A DNA stretch of 17,540 nt from CAWDLX01 sp046728155 (lineage in GTDB: Bacteria > Actinomycetota > Actinomycetes > Mycobacteriales > Micromonosporaceae): NCBI GenBank assembly GCA_046728155.1, contig JBKPDY010000038.1, positions 1-17,540 of the forward strand, read 5' to 3'. Of the stretch, positions 13,832-17,540 are shown piece by piece. A program made the translations under genes and the position numbers. The notes below the pieces were generated by a model. The model saw nothing but the letters and a program-made list of their open reading frames with translations. It made no database searches and was not told the origin of the DNA. Numbering within the stretch: the first letter of the stretch is position 1; every line of letters starts with the position of its first letter.

Positions 13832-13934
13832 CCGAAACCCTAGCGGCCCAGTCCCAAGGCCGGCGCTGGCCCTCTCCGCCGAGGGTCCGCGCCGCGCCGG
13901 GGCCCACCGGGACCGACTCGAACGGACCCGGCCG

Positions 13935-15563
13935 TCACACCCACCGATTGCCCAGCAGCATGTGCCGTAGCCAGCTGTCGTACGGGATGGCCGAGCCGAC
14001 GTACAGGGGGTAGTACCACCAGAAGCACAACGCGACGAGCAGGACGAACGCTCCGGCGAAGATCGTGCCGTACAGGCGTCGGTCTGCGGTGGAGACGCGC
14101 AACGGCGAGCGAGATCGCCAGCCGAGACGTACGGTCGGGGCGTTGATCAAGGCACCGAGGACGTAGACCACCGACAGAACGAGAAACGGCTCGGCGGGCA
14201 GCGCGTAGAAGTAGAACATCGTCCGGTCGGCCCACTCGTACGGGAACCAGGGGACGATCCCTGCCACTACTCCGGCGAATATCAGCAGCGCCCGCCAGTC
14301 GCGCCGGCTGATGCCGAACCAGGCCGTCCCGATCAGTGCCGGTACGAACGCCCACCAGAGCGCGGGCGTACCCAGCAGGATGATCTCCGCGGCGCAGCTG
14401 GATGCGCCGCAGCCCGGGTCACTGCTCCAGTAGAAGGCGACGGGACGGCCGAGGATCAGCCACTGCCACGGCCAGGACTGGTAGGGATGCGCGGTGCTCA
14501 GGTTGGCGTGGAAGTGAAGCATCTCCCGGTGGTAGTTGTACAGGTTCTGCAGGGCCCCGATTATCGGATACTCCTTCTTCCCTTGCGAGGCCAGCAGGTG
14601 ACGGTCCCATCCGTCGTTGGTCAGGAACCAGCCGGTCCATGTGGCGAGGTACGCCACGAACGCGATACCGACCATCGCGGCGATCCAGCCGCCCTCGTCG
14701 AGCAAGGTGTCCCGCCACGGGCGCCGGGCGCCGACCGTGCGGCGCAGCCCGACGCCCCACCAGAAGATCAATGCGGCGAAGACCGGAATGAACCACACGC
14801 CGCTCCACTTGACCCCGCACGCGGCGCCGAGCGCGATACCGGCGGCCAGCCGCCACCACGGGACGCTCGCCCAGGAGATCCGCGGCCGGCCGTCGCGACC
14901 GGGCAGGGTCGGGTCGAGCCCCGTCTCCAGCTCGCGCAGCCAGCGGCGGCGCCGATCGTCTCGATCGAGCACCAGGCAGGCCAGGGCCACGACGATGAAG
15001 AACATCAGGAAGATGTCGAGGATGGCCGTGCGGGAGAGGACGAACTCCATCCCGTCCAAGGCCATGAGCAGGCCGGCCGCGCAACCCAGGACAGTCGAGC
15101 GGAACATCCGCCGGGCCACCCGGGTGATGACGAGAACGGCGAGGGTGCCGCAGACCGCGGCCATGAAGCGCCAGCCGAACGCGGCGGTGACCGAGTTCGA
15201 TCCCTCGAACAGCTTGATCCCCGCCGCGATGATCCACTTGCCGAGGGGCGGGTGGACCACGAAGTCCGCGTACGAGCCCGTGACGTGGCCGGCCGAATCC
15301 GTCGCCGTCTTCCACTCGACGCCGTGGTCGAGCATCTGCTGACCTTCGTTGGCGTAGTAGACCTCGTCGAAGACCACCTGGTTCGGTTGGCCCAGGTTGA
15401 CGAACCGGATGATGGCGGCTATCGCGGTCACCCAGATCGCGCCGATCCAGGACCACCAGGTCCACGCGTTGATGGGTTCGAGCCGGCCGCGGATGGAATC
15501 CGCGACCGCCCTCGGCTCGGACTCCTCGCTTGCCCGTTCGGCGGCGGTGACCTGCGCGCTCAC
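13935..15563 (-). CDS. pmt: Protein O-mannosyltransferase (Pmt, GT39-type)
   Basis: A 542-residue polytopic membrane enzyme that moves mannose from polyprenyl-phosphate-mannose to Ser/Thr of secreted proteins during Sec export. The N-terminal first-loop motif FDEVYYANE contains the D66-E67 pair needed for catalysis. HPPLGKW (104-110) follows, as in actinobacterial Pmt. About ten hydrophobic segments are visible, including WTWWSWIGAIWVTAIAAII near 34-52 and FAGAFVLLVALCFWWYY near the C-terminus. The family end YDSWLRHMLLGNRWV is present. GTG 15563 is chosen: an ATG at 15611 is in frame, but its extra residues lie in the divergent promoter region. The gene is divergent from rsmI, as in Mycobacterium (Rv1002c/Rv1003). 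Confidence 0.92.
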   Translation of the reverse strand: MSAQVTAAERASEESEPRAVADSIRGRLEPINAWTWWSWIGAIWVTAIAAIIRFVNLGQPNQVVFDEVYYANEGQQMLDHGVEWKTATDSAGHVTGSYADFVVHPPLGKWIIAAGIKLFEGSNSVTAAFGWRFMAAVCGTLAVLVITRVARRMFRSTVLGCAAGLLMALDGMEFVLSRTAILDIFLMFFIVVALACLVLDRDDRRRRWLRELETGLDPTLPGRDGRPRISWASVPWWRLAAGIALGAACGVKWSGVWFIPVFAALIFWWGVGLRRTVGARRPWRDTLLDEGGWIAAMVGIAFVAYLATWTGWFLTNDGWDRHLLASQGKKEYPIIGALQNLYNYHREMLHFHANLSTAHPYQSWPWQWLILGRPVAFYWSSDPGCGASSCAAEIILLGTPALWWAFVPALIGTAWFGISRRDWRALLIFAGVVAGIVPWFPYEWADRTMFYFYALPAEPFLVLSVVYVLGALINAPTVRLGWRSRSPLRVSTADRRLYGTIFAGAFVLLVALCFWWYYPLYVGSAIPYDSWLRHMLLGNRWV

Positions 15564-15639
15564 CCCGCGATCGTAGGCTGCGTGATAAGCGAGCCGACAG
15601 CGAGTGAGCATCGCAGGACCGCCAGGCCCGAGCCGGGGT

Positions 15640-15680
15640 CCCCGCGAAGGCGTGGAGCGCAGCGGAGCGTCTTCGTGGGG
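15640..15680. repeat. Long imperfect hairpin between pmt and rsmI
   Basis: CCCCGCGAAG (15640-15649) pairs with CTTCGTGGGG (15671-15680) with a single G-T mismatch, and pairing can continue inward as GCG with CGT. The loop region is rich in GGAGCG/GCGGAG repeats, and similar GGAGCGAGCG-type sequence continues to about 15711. It lies 77 bases upstream of the Pmt start and 66 bases before the RsmI start. It may be a dispersed palindromic element or a regulatory hairpin. Confidence 0.5.
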
Positions 15681-15746
15681 TGGCAGGTGCGGAGCGAGCG
15701 CGGAGGCGAGCAGAGCATCACAGCGGCGATGAGGGCGGAGGGCACG

Positions 15747-16595
15747 GTGACGGACGGGCGGATCGTGCTCGTGGGGGCACCGCTGGGCAACCCTGCCGAC
15801 GCGTCGGCCCGTCTCGCGGCGATGCTCACCGAGGCGGACGTCATCGCAGCCGAAGATACGAGGCGGTTGCTACGCCTTGCCCGCGACCTCGGCGTCGAGG
15901 TCAGCGGCCGGCTCGTCTCGTACTTCGAAGGCAACGAGCAGCGCCGCACGCCGGAACTGATCGAGGCCGCCGTGGCTGGGGCCACCGTGGCGCTCGTGAC
16001 CGATGGCGGCATGCCGAGCGTCTCCGACCCGGGCTTCCGGTTGGTGCGGGCCGCCGTTGACGCGGGGATCCCGGTCACGGCGGCGCCGGGTCCCTCCGCA
16101 GTCACCACGGCGCTGGCCGTATCCGGCCTGCCCAGCGACCGGTTCTGTTTCGAGGGATTCCTTCCCAGGCGGCCGGCCGAACGACGCGGCCGGCTCGCCG
16201 CGCTCGCGGCCGAGGATCGGACCCTCGTCTTCTTCGAGTCACCGCGCCGGCTGCCTTTGGCCCTCGTCGACGCGGTGGACGCCTTCGGGCCGGACCGCCC
16301 AGCCGCCGTCTGCCGGGAGCTCACCAAGACCTACGAGGAGGTCCGCCGCGGCGGCCTCGGCGAGCTGGCCGAGTGGGCCGGGGCGGGCGAGGTTCGCGGC
16401 GAGATAACGATCGTGGTGGCCGGAGCCCCGCCGGCACAGTCGCATGTGGACGATGAGACGCTGGCCGCCGAGGTGGCCGCCGGGCAACGCGAGGGCACCC
16501 GCCGCAACGAGGCGATCGCGTCAGTGGCCAAGCGGCACGGGCTGACCCGGCGCGGGGTCTACGACGCCGTGCTGCGGGCTCGGGCCGCGGGATGA
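15747..16595 (+). CDS. rsmI: 16S rRNA (cytidine-1402-2'-O)-methyltransferase RsmI
   Basis: A 282-residue SAM-dependent methyltransferase of the tetrapyrrole-methylase fold. RsmI 2'-O-methylates C1402 in the ribosomal decoding centre. Family motifs are present: IVLVGAPLGNPADASARL (6-23), ADVIAAEDTRR (30-40), SYFEGNE, the glycine loop VTDGGMPSVSDPGF, AAPGPSAVTTALAVSGLP and FEGFLPRR. The C-terminal extension ends EGTRRNEAIASVAKRHGLTRRGVYDAVL, as in many RsmI proteins. GTG 15747 has GGAGG 5 nt upstream; ATG 15729 is a possible alternative. It diverges from pmt and converges with the downstream gene, with only 3 bases between stop codons. Confidence 0.95.
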   Translation: MTDGRIVLVGAPLGNPADASARLAAMLTEADVIAAEDTRRLLRLARDLGVEVSGRLVSYFEGNEQRRTPELIEAAVAGATVALVTDGGMPSVSDPGFRLVRAAVDAGIPVTAAPGPSAVTTALAVSGLPSDRFCFEGFLPRRPAERRGRLAALAAEDRTLVFFESPRRLPLALVDAVDAFGPDRPAAVCRELTKTYEEVRRGGLGELAEWAGAGEVRGEITIVVAGAPPAQSHVDDETLAAEVAAGQREGTRRNEAIASVAKRHGLTRRGVYDAVLRARAAG

Positions 16596-16598
16596 TCG

Positions 16599-17540
16599 TC
16601 AGCCACGCGCCGACAGGACCCTCACCGGCGGGATGTCCATGCCCAGTCCCACCGCGACGCCGGTGGCCGGGTCGACCGCCCAGAGTCTGTCGTCGGCGCC
16701 GGCGACGAACAGGTGGCGGCTATCCGGTGCCCACACCATGCCGGTACCGACGAGGGGTGCGATCAGGCCGGCCGCGTCGATCCTTCGGTCGGCTCCGCTC
16801 ACGAGGTCGATCAGGTGCACACTCGGATACTCGATGATCGCTGTGGTTCGGCCGTCCGGTGAGACGACGCCATCCCGAGGCGGGGCGGTGCCGGCGAGCT
16901 GGACGGCAAGGGCCCGCCGGGCACCGGTCGCCCGGTCGATGACGACCAGCGCACAGCGCCGCCGTGAGTCACATTCGTTGACGAGCCAGCGGGTCGCGCC
17001 GATCCCGAGCAGGTCGCCGGGTGTGATCCGCGAGAAGCCATCCGGTTTGACGAGGTACCACCCGCTGGTTGCGCGCGCGACGACGTAGCCGGTGCCGTCG
17101 GAGCCCGGAAGGCCGACCATGCCCTCGGGCAACCGCATCGGCGTCGCGCTCGGCAGGCCGTCCGGGCCGACCAAGGACAGCGTGTCAGCCACGATGCCGA
17201 GCCAGAGCGTGCGGTGGTCAGGGCCTGGCAGAGCTGGGCGGCCGTCGATCAGAACGCCGGTCGCCAGAGCGGCGCTCCTGCCGTCCCTGACGACGTATCC
17301 GCGGACGTGATCGAGCGGCCGGATGACCGCCCAGTCGTCCCCGACCACCAGCCAGACCGGTCCGGTGCCGTAAGACTCGACTGGCGTTCTCGTCACGATC
17401 CCGCGGGCGAACTCGATCCGGACCAGTCCGGCGTCGCCGAGCCCGAAGAGCTCCCAACCCGCGGTGATACCGAGAATCGGGCCGTTGTGTCGTGTTATCT
17501 GCGGAGTCGTGCCGGCGCTGAATGGTGTTACGGCCGGGAT
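16599..17540 (-). CDS. Beta-propeller-like protein, 5' end beyond right edge
   Basis: The minus-strand frame ends at TGA 16599 and is open to the window edge (314 codons visible). A GTG at 17396 is in frame, but coding-like sequence continues upstream (GPILGITAGWELFGLGDAGL), so the true start is outside. It contains repeated blade-like segments: VWLVVGDDWAVIRPLD, TLWLGIVADTLSLVGPDG, GWYLVKPDGFSRITPG, DGVVSPDGRTTAIIEYPSVHLIDLVSG and GMVWAPDSRHLFVAGADDRLWAVDPATG. The S/APDGR and WAPDSRHLFVAG elements are typical of TolB/WD40-like propellers. Function and location are unknown; the hidden N-terminus may hold a signal peptide or lipobox. Confidence 0.75.
   Translation of the reverse strand: MPAVTPFSAGTTPQITRHNGPILGITAGWELFGLGDAGLVRIEFARGIVTRTPVESYGTGPVWLVVGDDWAVIRPLDHVRGYVVRDGRSAALATGVLIDGRPALPGPDHRTLWLGIVADTLSLVGPDGLPSATPMRLPEGMVGLPGSDGTGYVVARATSGWYLVKPDGFSRITPGDLLGIGATRWLVNECDSRRRCALVVIDRATGARRALAVQLAGTAPPRDGVVSPDGRTTAIIEYPSVHLIDLVSGADRRIDAAGLIAPLVGTGMVWAPDSRHLFVAGADDRLWAVDPATGVAVGLGMDIPPVRVLSARG

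Noticed and set aside
14487..15746. Long plus-strand frame running into rsmI, which would make a 702-residue protein
   Set aside because: It lies antisense to the conserved pmt gene and has an Arg/Pro/Gly/Glu-rich composition typical of high-GC shadow frames. Only the part from 15747 matches RsmI.
1..17540. CRISPR array, tRNA, rRNA or riboswitch
   Set aside because: No regular direct repeats with spacers, no tRNA cloverleaf sequence and no known riboswitch core were recognised on either strand by eye.

Overview
This 17.5 kb window is high-GC DNA with GTG starts, Shine-Dalgarno sites and gene neighbourhoods typical of Actinomycetota. The divergent pair for a protein O-mannosyltransferase (Pmt) and the 16S rRNA methyltransferase RsmI is the arrangement known from Mycobacterium (Rv1002c/Rv1003) and relatives. 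I cannot assign a genus. No rRNA, tRNA, CRISPR array or replication origin was seen.

The window falls into two halves. The left half (about 1-8500) is an accessory, partly decayed zone. It begins with an IS30-family transposase that runs off the left edge, followed by a SAM-dependent methyltransferase. Next comes a two-gene cassette on the minus strand: a DUF1814/AbiEii-like nucleotidyltransferase 2 nt behind a helix-turn-helix protein. It resembles an AbiE/MenAT-type toxin-antitoxin pair and has tandem palindromes directly upstream. Then come a broken exported OB-fold-like protein gene, a heavily decayed subtilisin-like protease, an intact secreted membrane-anchored protein of unknown function, a VOC-fold protein and a GIDE-domain membrane protein. 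A 42-codon remnant of a DUF222/HNH (13E12-type) gene, a perfect-stem hairpin terminator, a broken ParB-like DNA-binding gene and an ArsR-family regulator end this half.

The right half (about 8560-17540) is intact, densely packed and looks like core genome. A minus-strand lipoprotein is divergent from a plus-strand run of a stand-alone LigD-type polymerase (NHEJ primase-polymerase), an M1 aminopeptidase N and a small helix-hairpin-helix protein. Pmt (minus) and RsmI (plus) then diverge from a short intergenic region with a long imperfect hairpin. RsmI converges, with 3 nt between stops, on a beta-propeller-like protein that runs off the right edge.

The most notable signals are the AbiEii-like pair with its unusual operator-like palindromes, the four or more remnants of broken genes concentrated in about 4.5 kb, and the bacterial GIDE protein. 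I see no clear case for an entirely new multi-gene system. The toxin-antitoxin-like pair with its operator is the best candidate for a functional module worth testing.
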